From Deltaproteobacteria bacterium (GTDB lineage: Bacteria > Myxococcota > UBA796 > SXON01): a DNA stretch of 14,155 bases. The notes below the pieces were generated by a model that was not told the origin of the DNA, did not search any database, and saw only the letters and a list, made by a program, of their open reading frames with translations. Positions 6,154-13,411 of this stretch are shown here, piece by piece (position 1 is the first letter of the stretch; every line of letters begins with the position of its first letter). The DNA is taken from NCBI GenBank assembly GCA_947483545.1, contig CANKNP010000103.1, forward strand, positions 1 through 14,155, in the 5' to 3' direction. The translations under genes and the position numbers were made by a program.

Positions 6154-6897
6154 TCAGATCACATTCCGACACTCAAACACCACAGAAAATACCAAACCGC
6201 TCGCCCACCGCGGCGGGGGCGGGGGCATCGTCGCGGTCTGCTGCACCGCTCGCAGGCCCGATTGATCCAGCGACGAGTTTCCACTGCTGGTGTGGATCGT
6301 GGGCTCCTCGACCATGTTCCCCTGCCCGTCGATCGAGATCCCGATGGCGACCTTCAACTTGGGGTTCGCCTGGCAGGTGGAGACGATCGGGTGCCAGTTC
6401 ACCTTGACCTTGTCGTCGACCTTCTTCTGCCACTTCGCCACCTCCGGGTCGTTGACCCCCGCCGTCGCCATAGACCCATCCCCCACCCCGTTCGGATCGC
6501 TGGCCGCTCGATCCTGCGTGCCGACCGGCGCGGAGAGGTCCTTCAGCAGCTGGGCGCGCTTCATGTCCTCCATGATCCGCTGCAGCTCGGCGTCGGTCTG
6601 GCCCTTGCTCACTTGGGCCTCAGGGGTCTTGAACGCCATGTCACTGGTCTGGTTCGGGGGCGGCTCGGTCGTCGGGGTGGCAGCCCCGCGCAGCGGCTCC
6701 GGCGCCCGCTCGGCCTTCTGCACCATGCGGGAGTCGGACTTCGGCGGGCCGGACATGCTGACGATCAGCACATCCTCGGGCTTGAAGATCGGCGCGGGCG
6801 CGGGCGCAAACTCCTGGAGCAGGAGCACCGTGGCGCCGACCAGCAGGTGGGCGAGGAACGCCGCGGGCCACTCCCACAGGAGGGCCGGGATTTTCAC
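6154..6897 (-). CDS. tolA: TolA/TonB-type periplasm-spanning energy transducer
   Basis: A 247-residue protein anchored by one N-terminal membrane helix (about 11-30, PAAFLAHLLVGATVLLLQEF) with a Pro-rich and charged periplasmic linker. Its C-terminal domain (about 152-247) is of the TonB_C/TolA_C type: VKVNW, then IDGQGNMVEEPTIHTSSGN, LDQSGLRAV, and a closing LVFSVVFECR strand. It should couple the TolQR motor to outer-membrane partners such as TolB and Pal. It is short for a TolA (E. coli has 421 residues) because the long helical domain II is reduced to about 100 residues, only partly helix-like (AELQRIMEDMKRAQLLKDL). Two cysteines (C175, C243) in the C-terminal domain could form a disulfide, as in E. 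coli TolA. It starts at GTG 6897, overlapping the tolR stop by 4 bp (GTGA). The position after tolQR favours TolA over TonB, although the sequence alone would fit either. Confidence 0.85.
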   Translation of the reverse strand: MKIPALLWEWPAAFLAHLLVGATVLLLQEFAPAPAPIFKPEDVLIVSMSGPPKSDSRMVQKAERAPEPLRGAATPTTEPPPNQTSDMAFKTPEAQVSKGQTDAELQRIMEDMKRAQLLKDLSAPVGTQDRAASDPNGVGDGSMATAGVNDPEVAKWQKKVDDKVKVNWHPIVSTCQANPKLKVAIGISIDGQGNMVEEPTIHTSSGNSSLDQSGLRAVQQTATMPPPPPRWASGLVFSVVFECRNVI

Positions 6898-7322
6898 GTG
6901 CCCCCGTCCACCGGCCCCGGCTGTGTCACGAGGCCGACCTTGGGGATGCCGCAGTCCTTCGCGACCGCGAGGAGCTGGAGGACCTTTTCATACGGGAGCT
7001 TGCCATCTGCCCGTACGAACACCTGTTGGTCCGGATTTGCTGTCGCGATCGCGGTCAATTTTGTCTTCATCTCGTCAAGGGTGAGCTTGAGGTCGTTGAT
7101 GTAGTAGACCTCTTCCGCGGTCACCGAGAGCACCATCTGCTCGTCATCTTCGGGCTTCAAAGGCGGGGCATCGGCCCGGGGCAGCTCCATCTCCACGCCG
7201 GTGATGCTCAAGGGTGCGGTGACCATGAAGATGATCAGGAGCACCAGCATGACGTCCACGAAGGGGGTCACGTTGATCTCGGCCATCATGCCGTTGTTGC
7301 TGGATCCGCCGCCCATCCCCAT
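6894..7322 (-). CDS. tolR: TolR / ExbD-family motor protein
   Basis: A 142-residue inner-membrane protein of the ExbD/TolR family. One transmembrane helix (about 21-37, [17 protein letters not shown]) follows the conserved stretch [12 protein letters not shown]. Asp23 within it is the proton-path aspartate and falls at the same number as in E. coli TolR. The remaining 100 residues are the periplasmic domain, with the conserved [14 protein letters not shown] (about 101-114) and a final [11 protein letters not shown]. The N-terminus is unusually glycine- and methionine-rich ([13 protein letters not shown]). ATG 7322 has a strong RBS embedded in the end of tolQ; the gap to tolQ is 3 bp and the overlap with tolA is 4 bp, so the three are translationally coupled. 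Confidence 0.95.
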   Translation of the reverse strand: MGMGGGSSNNGMMAEINVTPFVDVMLVLLIIFMVTAPLSITGVEMELPRADAPPLKPEDDEQMVLSVTAEEVYYINDLKLTLDEMKTKLTAIATANPDQQVFVRADGKLPYEKVLQLLAVAKDCGIPKVGLVTQPGPVDGGT

Positions 7323-7325
7323 CGG

Positions 7326-7333
7326 TCACCTCC
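7326..7333 (-). promoter_or_regulatory. tolR RBS overlapping the tolQ stop
   Basis: On the minus strand GGAGGTGA combines a full GGAGG Shine-Dalgarno (7329-7333) with the TGA stop of tolQ (7326-7328), 6 bases before the tolR ATG. Ribosomes finishing tolQ are thus placed on the tolR start, which fits a fixed TolQ:TolR ratio. It is the strongest RBS in the tol cluster. Confidence 0.75.
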
Positions 7334-8024
7334 GCGCGTAGTGGCGCTTGACGATGTTGAGGAAGTCGGCCGAGAAAGCGTCCATCTCCGAGGCGATGTT
7401 GCGGATCGAGCTGTTGAAGTAGTTGTACGCCATGCTCGCGGGGATGGCGGCCAGCAGGCCGACGGCGGTGGCGATGAGCGCATCCGCGATGTCGGGCCCG
7501 ACCACTTCCAGGCTGGCGCTGCCGGTCTCGCCCATCTTGTTGAAGGCGCCGAGGATTCCCCAGACGGTGCCGAAGAGCCCGATGAACGGCCCCGTGCTCG
7601 CCGTCGTGGCGAGGAACGCATTCAACCGCTCCAGCTTGTTGAGTTGAACCTGCTCAGATCGCCGCATGGCGCGCTCGACATTCTCGGTGAGCCCCAGCTC
7701 CATGTTCCCGCCCGAGTCCTGCTGGGTGAGCTTGGCGATCTCGACGTACCCGGCCTTGAACACCTCGGCGGTCGGCGAGTGCGGGAACCGGCCACACGCC
7801 TGGTAGGCCTGCTCCAGCGCGGTGGCTTTCCAGAACACGTCCACGAACTTCGTGCCCTGCCGCGCGGCCCGGCCCACGACGATGAACTTGTTGAGGATGA
7901 TCCCCCAGCAGGTGATGGACATCAAGATCAGGATGCCGAGCACGAGGGGAACGACGACGGAGATGCCCTCTTCAGCAGGGGCAGCGCCGATCGTAGCGAG
8001 GTAGACGGTGAGTGCGGAGTCCAT
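7326..8024 (-). CDS. tolQ: TolQ / ExbB-family motor protein
   Basis: A 232-residue inner-membrane protein (E. coli TolQ has 230). It has three transmembrane segments at about 22-44, 137-161 and 178-202, separated by a large cytoplasmic loop, as in the ExbB/TolQ/MotA family. The conserved signatures are present: [20 protein letters not shown] around the second helix and [18 protein letters not shown] in the third, including the two pore threonines that correspond to E. coli T145 and T178 (here T144 and T186). With TolR it forms the proton channel that drives TolA. ATG 8024 fits the family start but lacks a good RBS. It lies 60 bp after the phosphatase-fold lipoprotein gene, close enough for read-through. 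Confidence 0.95.
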   Translation of the reverse strand: MDSALTVYLATIGAAPAEEGISVVVPLVLGILILMSITCWGIILNKFIVVGRAARQGTKFVDVFWKATALEQAYQACGRFPHSPTAEVFKAGYVEIAKLTQQDSGGNMELGLTENVERAMRRSEQVQLNKLERLNAFLATTASTGPFIGLFGTVWGILGAFNKMGETGSASLEVVGPDIADALIATAVGLLAAIPASMAYNYFNSSIRNIASEMDAFSADFLNIVKRHYARR

Positions 8025-8084
8025 GAGGTACCAGCGGGGGCTTGTATTCTGGTGGGGGGCGGGGCGCCGCTCGCCTGCTCTGGT

Positions 8085-9584
8085 TCAATCCCCCGAGTAC
8101 CCCAACGCCTCCAGCTGGGCCTTCAGGTCTGCGGTCAAGGCCCGGGGCTCGGCGGTCTGGACACCGGACCATTGCAACGGTCCAGGAACAAAGCCTAAGG
8201 TTCCGCTCACCGGAGGGTACCCCACGCCGTCGAGGGTGACGGTCAAGGCGGCATCGGGGGGCCAGAGTCCGAACGCGCCGGGGCCCGCCACGCCGCCGAG
8301 ACGCAAGCCGCGCTGAAAGAGGGCGCCGGGGGTGGTGAGCGCGCCAAGGGGGATGGTCCACGGCTCGCCGAGGTGGTCATAGATCCGCTTCTCCAGCGGG
8401 TCGCAGCGGACGGCGGAGGGTGTTTTCTCGCGGGGATCGGCGGCGAGATCGAACTGCTCACGCTGATCGGCCGCGAGGTCAACGACGCAGGCGGTGGCGG
8501 CGTTTGCCGGGCCATCGACGATGCCCAACTTGTTGCTTTGAAACCGGCTGGTCTCGGAAAAGAACGGGCGGTCGGGCACGGGCTGGCGGACATCCACGCC
8601 ATCGCCGATGCCCCAGGGGATCCCGGCGATCCCGGCGATGGTGGCGGCGATGTCGATGTTGCCGACCCGATCGTCACGCACCGCGGCGGGGATGCCCGTA
8701 CCGGAGACGATCAACGGGATGTCGAGGGCCTCGCTGTAAAGCGTGTGTGCGTGACCCCAGCTCCCACGCTCGCCGAATTCCTCGCCGTGATCAGCCAGGA
8801 TGATGAACACCACGTCCCGGTCCCACTGCCACGTGTCAATCAGCGGCTCCAGGCTGTCGTCCACGTAGCGGATGCTCTCGTCGTATTGAGCGATGAGCCC
8901 TTTCATCCTGTCCTTCCGGACAGGCTTCTTGACGTAGTGATGCCAGGTCCGGTAGCCCAGCTCCCGTTCGCTCATCACGCGGTTGTAGCGCTCGTTCCAA
9001 GGCTCCGGGGGGTCGTAGGGATAGTGTACGTCGTAGGTGTGCAGGAACAAAAAGGCAGGTTCGCCGGGCGGGAGCGCCTTGGCCCAATCGAGCGCGGCGG
9101 TGGCCAATTCCGGCGTGCGAACGGCGTGGCCGATGCTCGCGCGCTCGGTGAGTCCAAAATCGTTGTAGGTGTCAAAGCCGCGGTTGAACCCGTAGTCGGC
9201 ACCGACGTAGATCGCGCTCACAAAGCCTGCAGTTGCGTACCCGGCGGACTGAAGCCGCTCGGCGATCACCGGAACCGAGGAGGTGAGCCGGCGGTCATCC
9301 TCGATGATCTGATGCTCGGTCGGCCAGAGACCCGTCATCATGGTCATGTGGGAGGGCAGCGTCCAGGGCGAGGCAGAGAGCGCGTGGGTGAAGCGCAAGC
9401 CGTCCTCCGCGAGGGCGTCGATCGTGGGGCTGGTGTCGCGCTTGTGGCCGTACGAGGAGAGGTGATCGGGGCGCAGCGAGTCGATGGAGATCAACACCAC
9501 GTCAGGCCGCTTGGGGTCGCCGGCGGGCAACGTGTGACAGGCCAACGCCGCGAGAATTCCTACCACGACCGCCACCAGGGCCAC
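8085..9584 (-). CDS. Alkaline-phosphatase/sulfatase-fold lipoprotein
   Basis: A 499-residue protein from GTG 9584, with a hydrophobic signal ending in a lipobox-like ALA-C16, so probably envelope-anchored. The fold is clear: metal-binding VVLISIDSLRPDHLSSYG (Asp35 as the first ligand), the nucleophile segment SPWTLPSHMTMMTG (72-85), LHTYDVHYPYDPP (181-193), LADHGEEFGERGSWGHAHTLY (263-283, split as LADHGEEFGERG and SWGHAHTLY), and a C-terminal LEALGYSG typical of this group. Where sulfatases have CxPSR or SxPSR, whose Cys/Ser becomes formylglycine, this protein has Thr75-Leu-Pro-Ser-His. It should therefore use Thr like phosphatases and phospho-transferases of the superfamily. The substrate is unknown; phosphoethanolamine or glycerophosphate transfer or hydrolysis in the envelope is possible. 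The gene overlaps the upstream glycosyltransferase by 25 bp. A GTG at 9575 is an alternative start. Further upstream the frame is the shadow of the glycosyltransferase. Confidence 0.85.
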   Translation of the reverse strand: MALVAVVVGILAALACHTLPAGDPKRPDVVLISIDSLRPDHLSSYGHKRDTSPTIDALAEDGLRFTHALSASPWTLPSHMTMMTGLWPTEHQIIEDDRRLTSSVPVIAERLQSAGYATAGFVSAIYVGADYGFNRGFDTYNDFGLTERASIGHAVRTPELATAALDWAKALPPGEPAFLFLHTYDVHYPYDPPEPWNERYNRVMSERELGYRTWHHYVKKPVRKDRMKGLIAQYDESIRYVDDSLEPLIDTWQWDRDVVFIILADHGEEFGERGSWGHAHTLYSEALDIPLIVSGTGIPAAVRDDRVGNIDIAATIAGIAGIPWGIGDGVDVRQPVPDRPFFSETSRFQSNKLGIVDGPANAATACVVDLAADQREQFDLAADPREKTPSAVRCDPLEKRIYDHLGEPWTIPLGALTTPGALFQRGLRLGGVAGPGAFGLWPPDAALTVTLDGVGYPPVSGTLGFVPGPLQWSGVQTAEPRALTADLKAQLEALGYSGD

Positions 9585-10948
9585 CCTGCCGGGAGGAAGC
9601 GCATCATCAGCGCGAACAGAAAACAGGTGATGAAGACCCCTACGACGCTCCGAGATGAACCCTCGACGAGCGTGCGTAAACACTCGCGCGGCTCGGTGAA
9701 AAACACCGCGGCGTGTACGAGCCAGAGCGGCTCCAAAGGCAGCCGGTACCTTGACAATCCCGCGAGCACGGCGATGGCGGCGACATGGTAGAGCACGATC
9801 AAGCCGCTGCCCGCCGCATACCAACCTTTGCCGCGCGCAAACAACCCCATCGTGCCGCCGATCAGCGTGGTGAACGTAAAGCCGGCGACCCCGACGATCA
9901 GCACCTCATCGAACCAGTCGGGCAGCCCGCGCCATCGACCCCAACGCAAATTGCGGGTGAGAAAACTGTGGGGCGTGACCAGCTGGGCGACGCGCAACGG
10001 GACGCGGGCGAGAAACACGTCGGGGTGGGCTTTGATCCACGCCACGCCGTTGTCCGCCTCGCATTGATCCTTCTCGACAGGGTTGCCCTCTTGCTTGCAC
10101 GGGGGCCGGCCCATATCCTTGGCGCGGTCAAACGCCCGGGCGGAGAGCTGGCCGTTCCCGTAGTCAAAAGTCATGGGCGGAAACTCATTGTTGCCCAGGT
10201 ACATCATCTGGCCGAGGGTCCGGTCGGAGATGACGAGACCGCCAAACTTCTTCGTCGCGTAGACGCTGTAGGGCGCGACGGTCAGCACTGCGGCGAGCGT
10301 CGAAATGGCCGCTTGCTTCCAGGCAAGCGTGGAGCGCCATCGTCCCCAGAGCAGGACCGCGACGAACACCGGCGCCATGTAGGTCGCTACGCCGCGGAAG
10401 AGCACGCAGGATCCGAGCAGGACCCCGGGGAGAATGGCGCGGCGAAGGGTCTCCCCCTCGCGGGTGTAGCGCAACGCCAGCATAGCGCCCAACAACAGGC
10501 CGGAGTAGAAAATCTCGCTCCAAAGCGAGGAGGTGTAGAAGATGAACGTGGGGTTCAGGGTGTACGCCCAGGCCGCCCAAAGCCCAGCCTTCCGGCCATA
10601 TTCACCCTCGGTCAGCCGGTAGATCATGCCGACGCTCGCGACGGCGACGAAGAGTTGGCCGATTTGCACGGAGCCGGGGAGCGTGAACAGGTACTGGTGA
10701 ACGGCGAGCAACACCGGGTACGCCGGTGCCCAAAGCCAGCCGTGGGTGCCAGTCATGCCCTTGCCGGCGAGCAGGGACTTGGCGATGTCCACGTAGGTGC
10801 ACTCGTCCCGCACGCAGGGCTTGGCGATCCAGACGAGCATGGGCACGACGCGGAGGATGAACGCGACGATCATCGCGTTGCGGAGCGGCGAGTCCTTCCA
10901 GGTGCGGGCAAACACGGGCCGGGGTTTAGCCCGATCATCGGCGGGCAT
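9560..10948 (-). CDS. GT-C glycosyltransferase, ArnT/PMT-like (GT39 type)
   Basis: A multispanning inner-membrane protein of 462 residues (ATG 10948; a GTG one codon earlier is equally possible). After the first membrane helix comes VRDECTYVDIAKSLLAGKGM, carrying the Asp-Glu pair and tyrosine expected of the catalytic loop in ArnT/PMT-type GT-C enzymes, followed by LWAPAYPVLLA. About ten hydrophobic segments follow. SRYRLPLEPLWLVHAAVF near the C-terminus is the usual last-loop motif (R-x-R/P-x-x-P). Such enzymes transfer sugars from polyprenyl-phosphate donors to lipids, proteins or glycans on the periplasmic face. The predicted soluble region between about 255 and 330 has three cysteines (RPPCKQ, DQCEAD and an earlier PCVRDE). 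It overlaps the phosphatase-fold lipoprotein gene, indicating a joint transcript. Donor and acceptor cannot be told from sequence. Confidence 0.85.
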   Translation of the reverse strand: MPADDRAKPRPVFARTWKDSPLRNAMIVAFILRVVPMLVWIAKPCVRDECTYVDIAKSLLAGKGMTGTHGWLWAPAYPVLLAVHQYLFTLPGSVQIGQLFVAVASVGMIYRLTEGEYGRKAGLWAAWAYTLNPTFIFYTSSLWSEIFYSGLLLGAMLALRYTREGETLRRAILPGVLLGSCVLFRGVATYMAPVFVAVLLWGRWRSTLAWKQAAISTLAAVLTVAPYSVYATKKFGGLVISDRTLGQMMYLGNNEFPPMTFDYGNGQLSARAFDRAKDMGRPPCKQEGNPVEKDQCEADNGVAWIKAHPDVFLARVPLRVAQLVTPHSFLTRNLRWGRWRGLPDWFDEVLIVGVAGFTFTTLIGGTMGLFARGKGWYAAGSGLIVLYHVAAIAVLAGLSRYRLPLEPLWLVHAAVFFTEPRECLRTLVEGSSRSVVGVFITCFLFALMMRFLPAGWPWWRSW

Positions 10949-10978
10949 CACCGCAGGGCGGAGGAAACCGCAGACGGA

Positions 10979-11066
10979 CGAACGGGAGGGCCTCCCTTTC
11001 GATGGATTGGAACGAACGGGAGGGCCTCCCGATCCGTCATTTCGTGAGCGAACGGGAGGGCCTCCC
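10979..11066. repeat. Three 18-bp palindromic repeats, near-regular spacing
   Basis: CGAACGGGAGGGCCTCCC occurs at 10979-10996, 11013-11030 and 11049-11066, identical each time, with unique spacers of 16 and 18 bp. Each contains GGGAGG-G-CCTCCC. The group lies 31 bp upstream of the ArnT-like gene, within a 230-bp non-coding gap, so it could contain operator sites for that gene or be a dispersed repeat family. No promoter boxes stand out nearby. The stretch from 11067 to 11182 holds nothing else that I can name. Confidence 0.8.
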
Positions 11067-11182
11067 GATCATGCGAGCGGCACCCGCCCGGAGATCAGCG
11101 GCGTTTCACGGCCCGAGTTTGCGGCGGGAGGGTGGTCCGAGCCGCCCAAAGGCCGTGAACGCCCTCGCCCGACGGGCACCCG

Positions 11183-11322
11183 TCACCCGCGATCGTACGC
11201 GCCGATGTCGCCGCGGGTGCCGTCTGAGTCAAGGAGGGCCGGGTCGCCGGCATCAATCAAGTGACTGCCCGCCGCTGGGGTGAGGTCGTCATTGTCGAAG
11301 TCGCCGTCGATGGGTAACAGAT
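11183..11322 (-). pseudogene. C-terminal remnant of a secreted beta-helix-type protein
   Basis: Directly after the stop of the upstream glycosyltransferase, and in another frame, the minus strand reads about 46 codons without a start codon, ending at TGA 11183-11185. The peptide contains IDGDFDNDDLTP, then AAGSHLIDAGDPALLDSDG, then TRGDIGAYDRG. This closely follows the characteristic C-terminal pattern (SPxIDAGDP...DPDGSRxDIGAYGG) of large secreted or surface proteins with right-handed beta-helix or choice-of-anchor Q regions. The rest of such a gene is absent, so this is probably a relic cut off by a deletion or rearrangement that placed the glycosyltransferase end here. It might instead be chance, but the string of matching residues makes that unlikely. 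Confidence 0.6.
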
Positions 11323-13323
11323 CTACCCCCCCACCAACCACCAATGCGCCGGGGCCCACCCGCCCGTGACCCCGCCGGGCCCGGAGATGTGCTCAATGGC
11401 GAACGCGATCTCGCCGGTGATCGGCCCCAGATCGACGGTGAGGACGTGCCAGCCGGTGATCACCGGGACGGTGATCTCGCGGCTTTGATCGCCCCAAGTG
11501 ACCCGAAGCGTCTGCGGCGAGTTGCTCGGACCCAGGCGCGCGACGAGGCGGGCGGTCGGGGACGTGCCCGACATGTCAAACCGCTCCATCTGATGATGCC
11601 GGCGCAGGCTGTCGACGACGGGGCGGACCACACGAGGGTCGGCCGGCGTGGGGTCCACCGGCCAATCGCCCAGGACCACGGCCGACGCTCGCCCTCGGAG
11701 GACCTTCGCGCGGCCGAACAGGCCCCCAGGGCCGGCTGCCGACCAGCCGTGGGCGCGCTCGTCCACGGGATCCCCCTCGTCCAAAGCGTCAAGTACACGC
11801 TCGTTCGGGCCAAGGGGCGGAGGGGTCAGGCGGGAGGAGAACGCCGAGGGGTTGGGGCGCGCAGCCACCAGCACCGGGCCGCCGATCGCTTTCGGCTCGG
11901 GGATCTGCACGGCGGCGACGGGCTCAAGCAACCCCGTGTCCAAGAAGCCGGGGAACCACTCGGGGAAAAAGACCACCAGATCAGGCCGCGTCCGCTCGAC
12001 GTAGTGGAAGACCCCGGCGCCCCCCTCCAGCGCATAGGGCAGCGCGGCCGGGGTGACGAGGCCCTCGAGATCCACGAGCCGGTGACCGCCCAGGTACGCG
12101 AGCGCGCCGACGTCGTTCCCCGCGACCGTCTGGCCCGCGGGCAGATACGCAGCCACAAACCTGGCCATGCCGACGTCGGCGGTCAGCACCTCGCGGGCAT
12201 CTGAGGCGAGGCGCTGCGACCAGGTCCCGATCTGTCCGACCAGCACCAGCGCGAGGGGGGCGATCGCCCAGGCGCCAGGGCCACGCCGGACGGCCATCGC
12301 CGCCACGGGAAGGAAGATCACGAGGCCGGGGAGGAGGTAGCGGGCACCTTGGGACGGGCTCCGCATGACGAAAACGTCGAGGCACAACGGCAGGAGCCAA
12401 CACACGGCAAGGAGGAGCCTGGGATCGAGGCGATCGGCGCCGCGGCGAGGCAGGGTCCAGAGGCCGTAGGCGAACAGCGCCAAGCAGGGGACGCCCGCCA
12501 TGCCGAAGAACTGCTCGCCGTAGCCGCCGAGAACGTAGTTCTCCCAGAGCACGCCAAGCTCGGAGTACTCACTCGCTTGGAAGAAGCGAGGGTTGCCCTT
12601 GGCGGCGACCGAGCCGGAGAGCACCGCACCGGTCAAGGCCAGGTTCAGCAGCGGCTGGACCGCCCCCGGGAGCGACACCGCGAGGCGCCAGACATCCGAA
12701 GGCGCGCGGATTCGGGCGAGCCCCGCTGCGCCGACGACCAGCGCACCTTCCGGCCGCGTGGACGCAAGGGCCAGCCCCCATCCGATGAACTCTGGCGTAG
12801 ATCCATTCAAGTTCGCGCGCAAAAAACCGGCCAAAGCGCACGCCATCAGCGGGACCTCCATACCGCTGGCCGCACCCCAGAGCAGGGGCCCGGAGGCGAC
12901 CACCACAAACCCCGCGAGGAAAGCGTCCACCTCGTCGCGCTCAGCCCAGGTCCTGCGCACCAGCTCGGCCGCTCCGACCCAGAGCCCGAGTGAGAGGACC
13001 AGCGCCCACAAGTAGAGCCCGAGGCCCTTCAGCCCGCCCAGCACGCCGGGGGCGAGCAGCACCGGCCAGAGCAAGCTGGAAGCCCCAGATGTGTACACCC
13101 CGGGCTCGCCGTAGCTGCCGGGGTCCCCCGCTGCGAGGGTTCGAGCGTACTGGAAGTGGATGAAGGAGTCGTCGAGCGGCGGGCAGAGCTCGCCATTCTG
13201 CTGGACCTCGTTGCCCAGCGCCCAGCCAAGCAGCGCGCTGGCTACCAGCAGGTAGGCGAGCCAGGGCCGGGGCAGGGGCAAGGCTACAGCGCCTGTGGCG
13301 GGCGGAGGAGAGCGGTTCCACAT
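11323..13323 (-). CDS. Large GT-C-like membrane protein with C-terminal soluble domain
   Basis: A 666-residue protein from ATG 13323. The N-terminal half (about 20-365) has roughly ten membrane segments. In the first outer loop it carries PPLDDSFIHFQYARTLAAGD (48-67), the Asp-Asp plus FxYARxL arrangement seen in GT-C enzymes related to arabinofuranosyl- and other polyprenyl-phosphate-dependent transferases. YTSGASSLLWPVLLAP follows, the usual next motif. The part after the last helix contains GNDVGALAYLGGHRLVDLEG (402-421), typical of these proteins' periplasmic domains. The last 150 or so residues are predicted soluble and beta-rich (LRVTWGDQSREITVPV, WHVLTVDLG) and resemble a carbohydrate-binding-like sandwich; I cannot name it. 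The frame is open upstream to 13830, but that part is the arginine-rich shadow of the next gene and a repeat. It starts 88 bp after the TPR-like gene. Confidence 0.8.
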   Translation of the reverse strand: MWNRSPPPATGAVALPLPRPWLAYLLVASALLGWALGNEVQQNGELCPPLDDSFIHFQYARTLAAGDPGSYGEPGVYTSGASSLLWPVLLAPGVLGGLKGLGLYLWALVLSLGLWVGAAELVRRTWAERDEVDAFLAGFVVVASGPLLWGAASGMEVPLMACALAGFLRANLNGSTPEFIGWGLALASTRPEGALVVGAAGLARIRAPSDVWRLAVSLPGAVQPLLNLALTGAVLSGSVAAKGNPRFFQASEYSELGVLWENYVLGGYGEQFFGMAGVPCLALFAYGLWTLPRRGADRLDPRLLLAVCWLLPLCLDVFVMRSPSQGARYLLPGLVIFLPVAAMAVRRGPGAWAIAPLALVLVGQIGTWSQRLASDAREVLTADVGMARFVAAYLPAGQTVAGNDVGALAYLGGHRLVDLEGLVTPAALPYALEGGAGVFHYVERTRPDLVVFFPEWFPGFLDTGLLEPVAAVQIPEPKAIGGPVLVAARPNPSAFSSRLTPPPLGPNERVLDALDEGDPVDERAHGWSAAGPGGLFGRAKVLRGRASAVVLGDWPVDPTPADPRVVRPVVDSLRRHHQMERFDMSGTSPTARLVARLGPSNSPQTLRVTWGDQSREITVPVITGWHVLTVDLGPITGEIAFAIEHISGPGGVTGGWAPAHWWLVGG

Positions 13324-13333
13324 CCGCGGGCAG

Positions 13334-13384
13334 CCCTCATCCGGCACGGGGTACCGTGCCACCTTCTCCCGGAGGGAGAAGGGG
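13334..13384. repeat. Two-hairpin dispersed repeat
   Basis: This intergenic element contains CCCTCATCC followed by GGCACGG-GGTA-CCGTGCC (13343-13360) and CCTTCTCCC-GGA-GGGAGAAGG (13362-13382). The order CCCTCATCC, variable GC stem, then CCTTCTCCC hairpin is that of a repeat scattered through many proteobacterial genomes. It sits between the TPR-like gene's stop and the next start, so it may also stabilise or attenuate the transcript. The second hairpin has no T-run after it on the minus strand. Confidence 0.7.
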
Positions 13385-13411
13385 AAACACCAGGCTTCAC
13401 CAGGGATGCCA

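Noticed and set aside
4741..7104. A 787-codon open frame on the plus strand
   Set aside because: It is the antisense of the HTH-repeat protein, tolA and part of tolR. Its His/Arg/Gly-rich composition is typical of GC-rich antisense frames, and the three minus-strand genes have clear motifs.
9585..9824. Upstream extension of the phosphatase-fold protein (80 residues)
   Set aside because: It is Arg/His-rich shadow of the glycosyltransferase frame. The signal with lipobox begins at GTG 9584.
10979..11066. A small CRISPR array
   Set aside because: The repeats are 18 bp, spacers 16-18 bp, and there are only three units; all are below CRISPR norms and no cas gene is near.
11002..11283. Small plus-strand frame of 93 codons in the intergenic gap
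   Set aside because: It covers two palindromic repeats and the antisense of the beta-helix remnant, and has no RBS or protein-like composition.
11344..12204. A 286-codon plus-strand frame
   Set aside because: It is antisense to the large GT-C protein, with no motif and the charged composition of a shadow frame.
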